Positions 53,347 through 63,447 of a stretch of 64,000 bases of DNA are shown here, in pieces; the stretch's first letter is position 1, and the number at the start of each line of letters is the position of its first letter. The notes beneath the pieces were generated by a model that did no database searches, was not told the DNA's origin, and was given only the letters and a program-made list of their open reading frames with translations. Source of the DNA: Bathynomus jamesi (taxonomy: Eukaryota; Arthropoda; Malacostraca; Isopoda; Cirolanidae); the NCBI GenBank assembly GCA_023014485.1, contig JAJOZX010000879.1:492001-556000 (forward strand). Direction: 5' to 3'. The position numbers were made by a program, and so were the translations under genes.

Positions 53347-53555
53347 AGCAAACAACCACAGGGAAAAGGAAAAAAGAAACACGAAATCCGAGCGCTTTCG
53401 TGATATATTCACATCTTCAGGGAAAAATTTGTTTTTCCTTGAAGATGTGAATATATCACGAAAGCGCTCGGATTTCGTGTTTCTTTTTTCCTTTTCCCTG
53501 TGGTTGTTTGCTTAATAAGATCACGTGTTATTCTGTGATTTTACTGCATATATAT
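53347..53555. mobile_element. Palindromic foldback element with hammerhead-like cores
   Basis: Arms of about 80 bp (caaacaaccacagggaaaag to cacatcttcaggg, and the inverse to ctgtggttgtttg) around aaaaatttgttttt. The minus-strand core (53420-53396) is CTGAAGA, GTGA-atata-TCAC, GAAA; the plus-strand counterpart has TTGAAGA and is probably dead. Outer flank cacgtgttattctgtgattt resembles other PLE edges. Confidence 0.75.
53396..53420 (-). ncRNA. Hammerhead-ribozyme-like core
   Basis: Minus strand: CTGAAGA, T, GTGA-atata-TCAC, GAAA, GCGCTC. The conserved core bases are present and stem II is perfect; stem III is unclear. Confidence 0.4.
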
Positions 53556-53833
53556 ATATATAATATATACACGATTAGGTTAGGTTAGATTACTATACTC
53601 TATGTTCTTTTCTTTATGTAGAAAGGAGCGGCCAACGGCTGGTGCCCGCAAAAATGCCCACCTTTATAAGAAAGAGTGAGTCAAAATCAAGATCTTCGAT
53701 GCTACTTTTTTTTTTTTTAAATTTTGAAAAGGTTGTGTAGTGTGTAAAATGCATGTATGTGTAGGTTCTTTTTCTTTTTTCCCTTCTACTCCAGATGGAG
53801 AGAGTTTCTTGCTTCCGGGGTTAAACCTTAACC

Positions 53834-54420
53834 CTAAGGAATTTTTAGGTACAGCCTAGTACAAGGCGTAAGATAGAGGTGCTGCATCGTAATATCTTCC
53901 CCTACAACTTCTCCAGATGTCACACTTATGGGCAGTTGGTTCAGGAACTCTACTGTGGATTTCTTTACTACTCCTGTTGCCCCCACTACTATTGGGATGA
54001 TCTCAGGTTCCACATTCCACATTCTCCTTATTTCGTGTTTGAGTCTCTGGTATTTTAAGACCTTTTCCCTTTCATAGTTCGCCACATTCCAGTCAGTTGG
54101 GACTCCTACTTCCACCAAGAGGCACTTGTTTCCCTCCTTCTCTCTCACAACTATGTCTGGTCTGCATCCTGATACCCTGATGTCAGTTGGTATCTCGTGA
54201 TCATATAGGAGCAGCACTTTGTTATTGTCTTCTATTCCTTGTGGAATATGTTCCCAGTGTTTTTCTGTTTCTAGCCTTATTTCATATTTCTTACACAGCT
54301 TGAAGTGGATTAGCTTGCAGACTGCATTCTGTCTGTCTGTGTAATTTCCTCTGTGTAGGAGTATTTCACAGCCCGATGGTATGTGACTCAGTCTCTGGGC
54401 TCTTTGAGCACAATCTGCAC
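53834..54420 (-). pseudogene. LINE 3 C-terminal restriction-like endonuclease
   Basis: SHIPSGCEILLHRGNYTDRQ completes the zinc knuckle begun in the main frame (CRLCSKSPETESH); a 1-2 base shift near 54397 separates them. Then SGCRPDIVVREKEGNKCLLV, EVGVPTDWNVANYEREKVLK and YQRLKHEIRRM: the PD...(V)EVxxP and downstream K/Y pattern of the RLE (PD-(D/E)XK) domain found C-terminal to the RT in R2/R4-type LINEs. Ends TRLYLKIP, stop at 53834. Confidence 0.8.
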
Positions 54421-56930
54421 ATCTCACTTTCATTTCTGCCCTCAATATTCCTTTTGAACCAGTTTGTCCGTAGTGCCTGGTCTTGTGCTGCTATCACCAG
54501 CCGTTCATCTTCTGGTCTCAGTGCCCCTCTTACCAGGAACTCCACGGTTTTATCCCTCTCTATGTATGCTCTGTTCAGCACGTCCTCTTTGTATACTTTG
54601 CTGAACTTGTGCTCTTCCCAGTTCTTCTCCTTTTCTTCAGATCTTTTCTTGTTATACCTTCTTTTGATGGTGCCTATCTTTTCCATGAGAGGTTTATTTG
54701 CAATGTCTTCAAGCAGTTCAGGTCCTATGCCAGCATCCACTAGATAATCATTTGCCTTTTTTGAGAGTGATGTTGTTTGAGGCTTTTCACGTTCATGGTC
54801 TCTTACAAATCTGACTAGCCTTCCTTCTCCTTCCTTTATGTACTGTGATAATCCTATTGTTGTGGCTTTGTGCACTTGGTCAATTAGCGCAAGCCCTAAT
54901 CCACCGACCCTCCTTGGCAGGTATAGCCTCGGTGTGCATTGGTTTTTATATATGACCTTATGCGCATGGAGCAATTTTCTGGTGCTCGTATCCAGTTTGT
55001 TGATTTCTTGCTGGGTCCAGTTGATTATGCCAAAACTGTATGACAGTACAGGCACTGCCAGTAAGTTTATGGATAGGATCTTATTTTTACTGTTTAGGTG
55101 AGATTTTAGGATTAGCTTTGTCCTTTTTGAATATTCCTTCCGCAGTCTTTCCTTCATAATGTCATTTTCCATCTTTTCAGTTTCCTCCATCCCCAGATAT
55201 TTATATGTAGCCTCTTGCTCTAGTTCTTCTATCACGATATTGACCACCCAAATGTTTTCTGATTCACACCTTTTGCCTTTCTTTAGTGTGACAGTGGCAC
55301 ATTTCTCAAGACCAAACTCCATCTGGATGTCATCTGAGAACTTTTTGACCTCCCTGACCTCTTCTGTTAGCTCACTTTTGTTTGGGGCATATAGTTTTAG
55401 GTCATCCATGTAAAATAAGTGAGATATTTTCGGGTTGTTCTTTTCCCTTGGTCTCATTACGTAGCCTTTGTTTAGGTTATTTATTAGTTGGCTGAGTGGG
55501 TTTAGCGCCAGTACAAACAAAAGAGGGGATATTGAATCACCCTGGTAGATCCCTCTCTTGATTCTCACACTGTTCACCTCTAAAGTTCCCTTACTCTGAT
55601 GGAGAGTTAGGTCTGTTTCCCATCGTGTCATAGCTGTTTCTAAGAAGATCCTGATGGTAGGGTGGATCTTGTATAGTCTCAATACTTCCTTCACCCAGGA
55701 GTGGGGTACACTGTCATACGCCATGCTTAGGTTTCTCTGTTTCTTTCTGCTGTTCTCCAATATAGCCCTGTTGATTAACAGCTGGTCTTTTGTCCCATAC
55801 GTTTTTCTGCTGCATCCTTTTTGTTCTGGGGTTATGATGTTGTTTTCTTCTGCATGGCTGTAGATCCTGTCAGCTATGATTCCTGTTAGTATTTTGTAGA
55901 TTGTTGGCAAGCACGTTATTTGTCTATATTTACTTGGATTCTGGGTTTCATGGGACTTTGGTAATAATATTGTTTTTCCTTTTGTCAACCATTCTGGTGC
56001 TTCTTCTTCTGCTGTTACTATCTTGTTGAAGCACCTTGTTACTTTTCCATTTAGTGATGTTAGCTTTTTCAACCAGAAGTTCTTAATCATGTCTGGGCCT
56101 GGTGCTTTCCAGTTGCTGCTTCTTTTTATTTTCTCCTCGACTTCTTTCACGGTTATTCTGTCCATGTCCATCTCTGAGATGTTTCTCACCTCTTCGCTGT
56201 TGTAAAGGCTCCCAATCCATTCTGCACCATCATTATGGTTGACTTCGTTCTCGTAGATGTTCTTCCAGAAATGCTCCACTTGTTCTTTTTCAGGCAGTCT
56301 TTCTACGTTTATCTGGGCATTCTTTAACTCTCTAAATAGGTTTGTTGGGTTGTCTTCAAACATCTCATTTTGTTTCTTTTCTCTATCCAAGCGTATATAT
56401 CTTGCCAATCTTTTTGCCTTTGCCGACAGGTCTAGCTTTTTCCTGGCAATTCTTTGTCTGACCTTTCTTTCATTGTCCAGTCTTTCTCTTTGGATTAATA
56501 TATTTACCTTCCTCCTTCCCAGTTCAGATCTTATTTCCCCCCTCATATGGGTAGTTAGGATTGAGATCTCCTTCCTGAGGTTACCTACTCTGCTCTCTAG
56601 TCTTTGCTGCCACCTTGGCTTCCTCTCATTTCCATTCTTTCCCTGGTTTTGCTCCTGGTTATTCTGTTTGCGTGTTTTTACCCCTGCCATCTCTGTTACG
56701 CTGACTGCTGTTGTATAATATAACCTGTTTAATTCTGTGAGGTTACTCTCCTGGGGTGTTATTGCAGGTAGTACCTTGTTCGGTATCTCTATATATTTTC
56801 TGACCTTATAGGTGTTCCTCAGCTTGGGCAGTGGTCTTCTGTGGTTCAGTTCCTGGTGTACTTCTCTGTGGATTAGGATCCTCTTTTTCATATCCTTCTC
56901 TTCCTCACTCTCCTCTTCTATCTCTTCCAC
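54366..56930 (-). CDS. LINE 3 reverse transcriptase, 854-codon frame, RT motif A apparently deleted
   Basis: Long open frame. The N-terminal part is Lys/Arg-rich (RQRIARKKLDLSAKAKRLAR, 20 residues), then WKAPGPDMIKNFWLKKL, KGKTILLPKS, YRQITCLPTIYKILTGIIAD, EQKGCSRKTYGTKDQLLINR, NLSMAYDSVPHSW, KRGIYQGDSISPLLFVLALN, HLFYMDDLKLYAPN (catalytic YMDD), YLPRRVGGLGLALID and CRLCSKSPETESH. In related elements the motif reads roughly NLSMAWIDYxKAFDSVPH; here about seven residues including the catalytic Asp are missing without loss of frame. Probably R4/Dong- or NeSL-like. A frameshift at the 3' end cuts off the endonuclease. Confidence 0.8.
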   Translation of the reverse strand: MEEIEEESEEEKDMKKRILIHREVHQELNHRRPLPKLRNTYKVRKYIEIPNKVLPAITPQESNLTELNRLYYTTAVSVTEMAGVKTRKQNNQEQNQGKNGNERKPRWQQRLESRVGNLRKEISILTTHMRGEIRSELGRRKVNILIQRERLDNERKVRQRIARKKLDLSAKAKRLARYIRLDREKKQNEMFEDNPTNLFRELKNAQINVERLPEKEQVEHFWKNIYENEVNHNDGAEWIGSLYNSEEVRNISEMDMDRITVKEVEEKIKRSSNWKAPGPDMIKNFWLKKLTSLNGKVTRCFNKIVTAEEEAPEWLTKGKTILLPKSHETQNPSKYRQITCLPTIYKILTGIIADRIYSHAEENNIITPEQKGCSRKTYGTKDQLLINRAILENSRKKQRNLSMAYDSVPHSWVKEVLRLYKIHPTIRIFLETAMTRWETDLTLHQSKGTLEVNSVRIKRGIYQGDSISPLLFVLALNPLSQLINNLNKGYVMRPREKNNPKISHLFYMDDLKLYAPNKSELTEEVREVKKFSDDIQMEFGLEKCATVTLKKGKRCESENIWVVNIVIEELEQEATYKYLGMEETEKMENDIMKERLRKEYSKRTKLILKSHLNSKNKILSINLLAVPVLSYSFGIINWTQQEINKLDTSTRKLLHAHKVIYKNQCTPRLYLPRRVGGLGLALIDQVHKATTIGLSQYIKEGEGRLVRFVRDHEREKPQTTSLSKKANDYLVDAGIGPELLEDIANKPLMEKIGTIKRRYNKKRSEEKEKNWEEHKFSKVYKEDVLNRAYIERDKTVEFLVRGALRPEDERLVIAAQDQALRTNWFKRNIEGRNESEMCRLCSKSPETESHTIGL

Positions 56931-57586
56931 ATTATCACTGCCTGGTCCTGATGTAGGGTCTCCCTCATCATCTGATGGTTCACTTGGGGGAGGGGGAGGG
57001 GGAGTGGTGGCAAGATGTTTGTGTGCCTGTGGTTCATTTCCACTTCCACCTCCTCCTCTTCCCGCCCTGGGGAGGCATCCTTATCCACTTCTTTTGTGCT
57101 GTCTCTGGGAGGTGTTTCCACTACGGTACCTGGGGCTGTCTCCTTTGTTATTTCTGTTATTGAGGGTTTCACTTGGCTTTCTGGTGTTTCAGCCAGTTTT
57201 TTTTTTTTTTTGGCTTGTTTCTTCCCTCTACCTAATGTCCCTTTGCTCGTTCTTAGTTCTTCTAGGGTGTCATCAGTTATTACCAGTTGTTCCTGTACAT
57301 CCCACATTGCCTTTTCTTTTGCTTTCTGTGCCTCATCATATGTTGGTAGTGTGGCTCTTTGTTTCCTCTCATGGTCAGTTCCTCTTTCTGCGATTGTCTT
57401 TAAGATATGATGTTTTTGCCTGATCACTTTTTTTCGGTCTACTGTATGGTCTGTATACCGCTTCTGGAACCTGTATACCATGTAGTCATTCTCATCGAAC
57501 TCCTTCCTTTCAATTGTCCATTTTAGGAGTTCGCTCTTGTTCCCTTTTGAGTGTGTGTGTGTTTCAGAGCATGCTGGACTGCTCAC
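56918..57586 (-). pseudogene. LINE 3 N-terminal region
   Basis: The frame reads KSELLKWTIERKEFDENDYM and KGTLGRGKKQAKKKKKLAET with a Glu-rich tail, ending MWKR and a stop that overlaps the start of the 854-codon frame. A single shift near 56925 would fuse them. No DNA-binding zinc finger of the type found in R2 was seen; the start is not certain. Confidence 0.6.
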
Positions 57587-57724
57587 ACGGTAGATGAGAC
57601 AGAAAAATATCAGCTAAAGAGGACAGTGACAAGAGAAACGGGAGTTCCAGCACCCCCTATCTCCTGTCTAATGTCCACCCCGGAGTAGTTTCTTGGTCGA
57701 TTGGTGTCTACAATCTCCTTTCAT

Positions 57725-57950
57725 AATTGCATTGGGGCTGTGACAGCCCCACACTTTTATTTATTTATTTTCCAGTTTAGGCTAGCTTAGGTTAGGTTAC
57801 TATAATCTATATTCATCGTAGCACTGGGGCTGTGGCATCCCCATATTTTTATTTTTTATTCATTTACTTTCCCGTTAGGCTATGTTTAGTTAGGTTAGGT
57901 TAGATTACTCTATATTCATAGCACTCTGGGGCTGTGGCACCCTCCTTAGC
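57725..57950. repeat. Two to three diverged repeats with TTAGG motifs and ggggctgtggc
   Basis: The block (attgc/agc)actggggctgtg(a/g)c(a)..cccc, followed by tttttatt, ttaggttaggtta and actctatattcat, occurs at about 57729, 57825 and 57926, giving periods near 95-100 bp. TTAGG is the arthropod telomere repeat. On the plus strand this lies upstream of the 5' end of LINE 3. Confidence 0.7.
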
Positions 57951-59549
57951 ACTGACACTCCCCCACTCCTATACTTCCCTCCCCCCTCTCCATAAATGGA
58001 GAGGGGGAATGTAGGTATGAACAGTTTGCACTTGCTCTGACACTTGTCTACCTTGTTAATAGACTAGATAAGTGTTTTAGTGAAATGCAAAGTATTATTT
58101 AGGTAGTCGTACGCAATATATGATAACTCTTCGGTGCAGTGGCTTTGGCCAGCTACAGAGAAATGATGCAACGACGAAATGATGACTTCTTATACATAAT
58201 ACAAAAATAAAAAATCCCTTTACAAAATGTATGGGGATAGATTAGATTAGTGGTTGAGTATTCATACTATCTTTTATTTTCCGCTGTTTTCTAATGCATA
58301 ACTGAGCACACGAGATAAGTGTACGCACGGTGTGAATGAACTCTAAAGCTATTCTTTTCATTATTCTTTTTTCTACTTTCCTATAAATCTTCTTTCACCA
58401 CTATTTTCTGTCAGCGGTGGTTGGCAAAGGAGGGAGAGAGCCTTGTCTCTTCTATCCTTTACTATTACTACTATTCCTGTGTGAAAGCTTTATACGTCTA
58501 TAAGTGAAGCATGGTGTAAGTTTTCAGTGTTCTTTTTTTTTTCATTGCTATTTTTAATTTTTCTACTTCATTCTTGGGCTAGTCTAGAGTGAATCTTAAG
58601 ATCTTTGTTTGCCTGTAATTCTGTAACTAAATTTCATCCATATCTATTACGGTGAAATTTCACTTTCTTTATTTACTTAACTATTCTTCTTGGTGTAAAT
58701 GGTTTTCAGAGATTCGAAATACAGTAAATTAGAAAATTACATGAACGTTCTGCATTGGCAATCAAAAATACTAACTTTAAATTCGTGAAAATAGGTCAGC
58801 TGACCAAATTCTAACTGAAAAACCTAATCTTAAAGGATGGATACCCATTCTCACATAATATACTTTTAACCATCCTTAAAAGTGTATTAATAATAAAACA
58901 CCATAAACATGAGTGTAGCCAGAGTTTAAAATTCAGAAAGCAAATTGCCCCGATGTACCACCAGTAAGGTCTTCAGTGTTTATTTGCAGGCGGGAAGAAG
59001 GCAACCCTTTTGCACTCCTGCATCTGAGGGTTCGAAAGTAACGCGAAACTTCAACGCTCTGTTAATTCGTCTTCTTCGACTTTTTCGTCGTCGTCGTTGT
59101 TGTCATATAAATGCTTCAGTAAGTAAAAAATTCAGAAAAAAAACTTTTGAAGTTTCTTTTAATTAATGTATTTGTCAGCATTGCACGCGAGTATCATGCA
59201 AGCATTAGTGTAATTCAACCGCTGAGTAAACACTGCGATCGGTTGGTCACATCATAGTGTCTGATGACTCGTAGCATAATAATTACAGCGTTGAAAGTCT
59301 AAAATATGTACTGTATCAGAGATGCAAAGATGACACAATCACAAGAAACTTGAAGTCTCCCTGAACAAGAAGGGGATCAGCAGTTATTCACTCTTCCTGC
59401 CAATCGTTATGCGGCAGTGGAGAACAGAGAGTAAAATGCCAGTAACAACTCCCCTACAGGAGGAGAGTTTCACCGAGAACTTACAAAATTTTGAGGATCC
59501 TAATATATTAAAAAGAAAATCACTACTAACTACATTGTCTCTTATTCGT
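57951..59549. other. No recognisable gene
   Basis: AT-rich unique sequence. A short palindrome (ccccctctccataaatggagaggggg) at about 57987-58012 could form a hairpin. A 73-codon open stretch at 58945-59166, Arg-rich (RLLRLFRRRRCCH), shows no domain and is probably chance. No terminal repeats seen. Confidence 0.5.
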
Positions 59550-59729
59550 CTACATTCTTATGGTACACTCATTCACATAATTATTTAAAAGATTACCTTC
59601 AGTGTAGGAGTTGTAATCAGCTTTTTTCACCATTTTTCCAAGCGATTCTCCGATGGTGCTCTTCCTTCTAAGACGGTTGCACACTTCTACGCTCTGCTTC
59701 AGGATTTCCGATGCTACTTCTATGTCCCG
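59550..59729 (-). CDS. Possible terminal exon of an unidentified gene
   Basis: Minus strand: ttcttccag is followed by an open frame of 59 codons reading RDIEVASEILKQSVEVCNRL, RRKSTIGESLGKMVKKADYN and ending NEYVNECTIRM-like sequence before the stop at 59550. The acceptor with pyrimidine tract, balanced composition and helical pattern resemble a real coding exon. No upstream exon was identified in the window on the minus strand between 59.8 and 60.4 kb. It could also be part of an old transposon. Confidence 0.3.
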   Translation of the reverse strand, partial: RDIEVASEILKQSVEVCNRLRRKSTIGESLGKMVKKADYNSYTEGNLLNNYVNECTIRM

Positions 59730-59829
59730 CTGGAAGAATACCAAAGAAAGGTTGTGAGAAACCTTGAAATGATTAATTAAATATACGAAATCGAAAGATG
59801 AACCTAACATGACAAGGACAAGTACCTAA

Positions 59830-60470
59830 TTGGTGCGAAAAAAGCTGTGGAATCCAAACAAAGGAGTTAAAAATATTGACCGTGTATTTTTTTCAAGTTT
59901 CCAAGCATGAGGCATAACACTGCCCAGTAACGTGAAAGCTGGAAAACACTCTCTACCCCATTAAATTAGAGGTGACTTATTACTCTGAGGTTTAATTTGT
60001 TTGCATCGTAGTGGTTATAAAGTATCAGTGCCTTCCCAGTGATAATTTATTGAGTAAATGTAAAGTGCAACATAGTGTAGGCAAATAAATAAATATATGA
60101 ATATATCAGGATTTGAAAACATACAGTGAGTTTAATCCTAGAAGGCCACTGTGGAACCACACACATAGCGACCGTATGGGGTCTACATAACACCATAATG
60201 AAAATTATATATGTAGGTTAAATCAAACAACTTACTGTTACTGAACAATAACTTGCGTACAATAAAAGACATCATTTCCAGAAAAACAAGTGTACTTTTA
60301 TCGTAATAGGCTACGCTGACTCCTCCTAAGGTTAAACGCCCTGAGAGCAGTTTAACATGCAAGCAAGGGCCGGGAAACAAGGAAGACGACCATAAAACTC
60401 GGTACGTTTCGGTTTTCAAAAACAGGGAAACGTGACCAGTCGAGAATCGAAAAAGGGAAACGAGAAAGAA
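59830..60470. other. No recognisable feature
   Basis: Unique AT-rich sequence; minus-strand open stretch 60183-60419 has no motif. Confidence 0.5.
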
Positions 60471-60473
60471 AAA

Positions 60474-61150
60474 ATGGCAACAAATAAGAAAAAGCAGAAT
60501 AAATGTGAGAAGTGCTTTAAAATTAGGAAGTTGAAGAAAAGCAATTTATGCCTTAGGGACTGTGTCACAACATGCACTTGCAACTAAAAAAACGGAAGCT
60601 AACAAAACTATGGTCCTGAAATGCATTCTATGCAACGCATTTAAGCATTACGAATGCGTCAATCTGGGAATAAGGCCTAGAAAGGTAAAGAACAGAATAA
60701 ACAGTAAACTCATTGGTCTGTACGGGGACGTTGGCATCAGGTGCATGGAAATGAATAGAAAAGTAGTACAAACTGGGCTGGAAAATAATGGGAAAGAAAC
60801 AGAAAAGGAAATGGATCAAAATTTGATTGAGGAAAGAAATTCTACTAATACTCCAAATAATATACGAACGGAATACCACGATGTGACAGAATACGCTGGA
60901 AACACCATAAATGGCTATAGAGAACAACGCATTTGAGAAAAGAGCAGAACAGTGAGAGGGTGCGAGTACAAGATAGTAACTTCGTGAATAAAAACGAAAG
61001 TACACCAAAGCCTAAAAAACCATTGAGTAGGGAAGAAGTAGTGCTGGAACAAGAGACAAAGATTGAGTTGCACAAGTTCCAGAAGGGTAAGTGTAAAAAA
61101 GTGAGACAATTCAAAAGACGAACCATGTGAATATAACAAAAGGGTTCATG
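60474..61150 (+). pseudogene. LINE ORF1 fragment with Cys-rich fingers
   Basis: From ATG 60474: NKKKQNKCEKCFKIRKLKKS, then a shift, then VLKCILCNAFKHYECVNLGI (Cys4-His-Cys pattern like PHD fingers in ORF1 of CR1-group LINEs), a Lys/Glu/Asn-rich linker, stop at 60936, and a continuing frame 60933-61130 with KIELHKFQKGKCKKVRQFKR, which resembles the first half of a CCCH finger as in LINE 2 ORF1. Several frame breaks; no ORF2 follows directly. Confidence 0.5.
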
Positions 61151-61307
61151 TAAATATGGCCCCAGATATATATATCCGGTAATATCTAGAGCATTATTTA
61201 AAGGGACGAGAAGTGGGACCCCTATCGACGTTCCCTCCATCTCCACCCCAACCACCCAAACCAACTACCACCCCCGCAAGCCTGGTCCTCCATCGATACA
61301 GGTGCAA

Positions 61308-61453
61308 TGGGATTGTCTGCTGAAAATCGTGTTCTTGTAGAAAATCCTTTGTTATGTCTTATATTTGACAAAGTAGAGCATGGGATTGTCTGCTGAAAAT
61401 CGTGTTCTTGTAGAAAATCCTTTGTTATGTCTTATATTTGACAAAGTAGATCA
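61308..61453. repeat. Exact 73-bp tandem duplication inside a LINE ORF1 remnant
   Basis: tgggattgtctgctgaaaat through gacaaagtaga occurs at 61308 and again at 61381, essentially identical, so the duplication is recent. It encodes part of ENPLLCLIFDKV-like sequence; because 73 is not a multiple of three, the duplication shifts the frame. Confidence 0.95.
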
Positions 61454-63447
61454 TATTAGGTCAGACCTTCTCGTATCTGTTTGTCATGATTTCTATGATT
61501 CGGAAGAATGATGTAGACGTTTCGGTGCTCCTCAAACAGTACAATGAGGTACAAAAGTCGTTAGTTGAATTGAAACACCAACACGTGGTGTCAAATCAGA
61601 AAAATGCGATTTCGCTAGAATAATTCCGGTCAGACTTAGATACGTTGAAAGAGACGCTCCTCCCAAAACTCTGTTACTCAGAAGTTGGTCAGCAAGTCAG
61701 AACCTCAAGAAGCGCGTCGAGCAGCGAGGGAAACGAAATCCCCTCCCCCAACTCCCCCATGAATGTGGGGTAGAAACGCAGCATGCAGGGGAAGCGATCA
61801 ACCTCCCTCCCGTTCAGGAAAGGACTCCTGCTCCCGATTTCACAATGAGGAATAGGGACTGTCCGATGCCAAGAGACGAGGCATCACTGCCCTCTTCCTT
61901 GCCTTCCACTGAAGATGAGAGGCGTTCGATTACTCAAACGCCTCACTCGGCGTCCAGCTCCCCCCCGTCCCACCGAAGAAGGGGCACGCGCGTTCGTCAG
62001 GACATAAACGCCGATAACAGACCCTCACCAAGCCACAGAGTATGAGAGGCGCCTCCTCTCCCCGCAAGATCTTGCCACCCATCCCCCAGGCAGGCGAACC
62101 CTGCCTCAGGGAGATTCAGGGAAGAGGACGGGTGGGTCACAGTTAACAGGCGCTCTCTACGGAGGGTTCCTCAACCTGTCAGCGCGGCAAGGCCACCGGC
62201 GAGGAATCTCACCCTCTTTGTGTCGCGAATTCAGCTCTCGAACGAGGGAAGCGATATTCGACACATGATGGAAAAGGTCTGTGGTGAACACAGTATATTG
62301 TTAGTTAATAAACTAAACACAAAATGTCCGTATTATAACTCATTTAAAGTAATAATTAAAGGTGTAAATTCGCAGTTCAACCCGTACAATATGAGTCAGT
62401 GGCCAGACGGTATTATTGTTAAGGAGTTTATTCACTTTTCCAGGAGATTTGATAACAGGGCAAAATAATAATAATAATAATAATAATAATAGGCGCCCAA
62501 ACGGTAATGCCTGAAATTTGTACTGTGTATAATAATAATCAGATTAATAAGTTTTCTATCACTCATAGCGGATAACTTGTTGAAAATAGTCTCATATAAC
62601 GTAAGGTCAGTGAGGAATTCAATTGTAGATGTTCACAAAATCGGTGACATTGCAGATTTGATACTCCTGCAAGAGCACTGGCTACCTAAGCAAGAGCTAA
62701 AATTCCTCTCTACCATCCATGATGACGTAATGTACCATGCGTCATCAGCAGTAGACTTGTCAGATGAATTAATGTGGTGTTGCTTTCCTTATACAGAAAA
62801 ATTTGCCAAAACATATAAAATTTTTAACAAGCGATAATGTAAGGTTGTTAGGCATTGAATTACAAGTGAACAATGATTGCATATTAATTGTAAACTGCTA
62901 TTTACCACACAAAAACGGCAGTAATCTAGATGAATACATTGATTTGCTGCATAAAATTAAGTCATTATCAGATAACCCCAAATATTCTCACTGTATAATA
63001 ATGGGGAACTTTAACGCGCATGTGAACTCGGAATTCTTTGTAAAATTGGGTAACATGTGCGAGTCGGCCAAATTAAGTATAAGTGATGTGGATGTATTAG
63101 GGTTACGTAAACAGTGGTAATTTTACATACGTTAGTGATACGAGTGGTACCACCAGGTGGATTGATCATTGTCTCACTAGTAATAATCTAAAGGATCAAA
63201 TTGTTAGAGTTCATATTCTGCATGATTTCCTCCTCTCTGATCATAGACCATTAGAACTATTAGTCAATTTTACCAATTTATGCGCAACACGACATAGCAA
63301 GAATTCAATAGGTAAGAATAATCGCGTCGATTGGCCTAATGTTAATATGCAACAGAGAATACAGTAGAATACAAAGACAGAACAGGTCACCTCTTTAATA
63401 ATTTAGAAATTTTGCATCTTGCCTGTAATAATCCTTGCTAAAAATAA
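61308..63447 (+). pseudogene. LINE 4 remnant: ORF1 and APE endonuclease, truncated before the RT
   Basis: ORF1 debris: DHIRSDLLVSVCHDFYDSE, LLKQYNEVQKSLVELKHQH (coiled-coil), a Ser/Pro/Arg-rich hinge (61845-62045), then LTLFVSRIQLSNEGSDIRHM and YNSFKVIIKGVNSQFNPYNM (62200-62468), an RRM-like module typical of arthropod LINE ORF1 proteins. A (TAA)n lies at 62467-62491. Endonuclease: LKIVSYNVRSVRNSI, LILLQEHWLPKQEL (62577-62837), then CILIVNCYLPHKNGSNLDEY and CIIMGNFNAHVNSEF, and in a further frame WIDHCLTSNNL and LLSDHRPLELL (to about 63270). Three or more frameshifts; homology stops near 63440. Confidence 0.75.

Larger units (their letters stand above)
53560..57760 (-). mobile_element. LINE 3: RLE-type (restriction-like endonuclease) non-LTR retrotransposon, near full length
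   Basis: Minus-strand coding 57586-53834 with an N-terminal domain, reverse transcriptase, zinc knuckle and C-terminal endonuclease. The 3' untranslated part lies at about 53560-53833. gttaggttagattact(c/-)tat-type sequence occurs both beyond the 3' end (about 53574-53600) and upstream of the 5' end (about 57890-57915), so the insertion may have been in, or duplicated, a TTAGG-containing repeat. Confidence 0.8.

Noticed and set aside
4085..53555. Assembly artefact as the explanation for the many palindromes
   Set aside because: Chimeric mirror reads would give identical arms. Here arms differ by substitutions, indels, different stop codons and extra internal duplications, and several families recur elsewhere. 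It remains worth checking with raw reads for the youngest ones (40945-41085, 53347-53555).
54376..57423. Plus-strand Phe/Leu/Ser-rich ORFs up to 203 codons opposite LINE 3
   Set aside because: Antisense to the Lys/Glu-rich LINE protein; hydrophobic composition is the complement of charged codons.
58945..59166. 73-codon Arg-rich ORF
   Set aside because: No domain, no conserved context, length within chance expectation.
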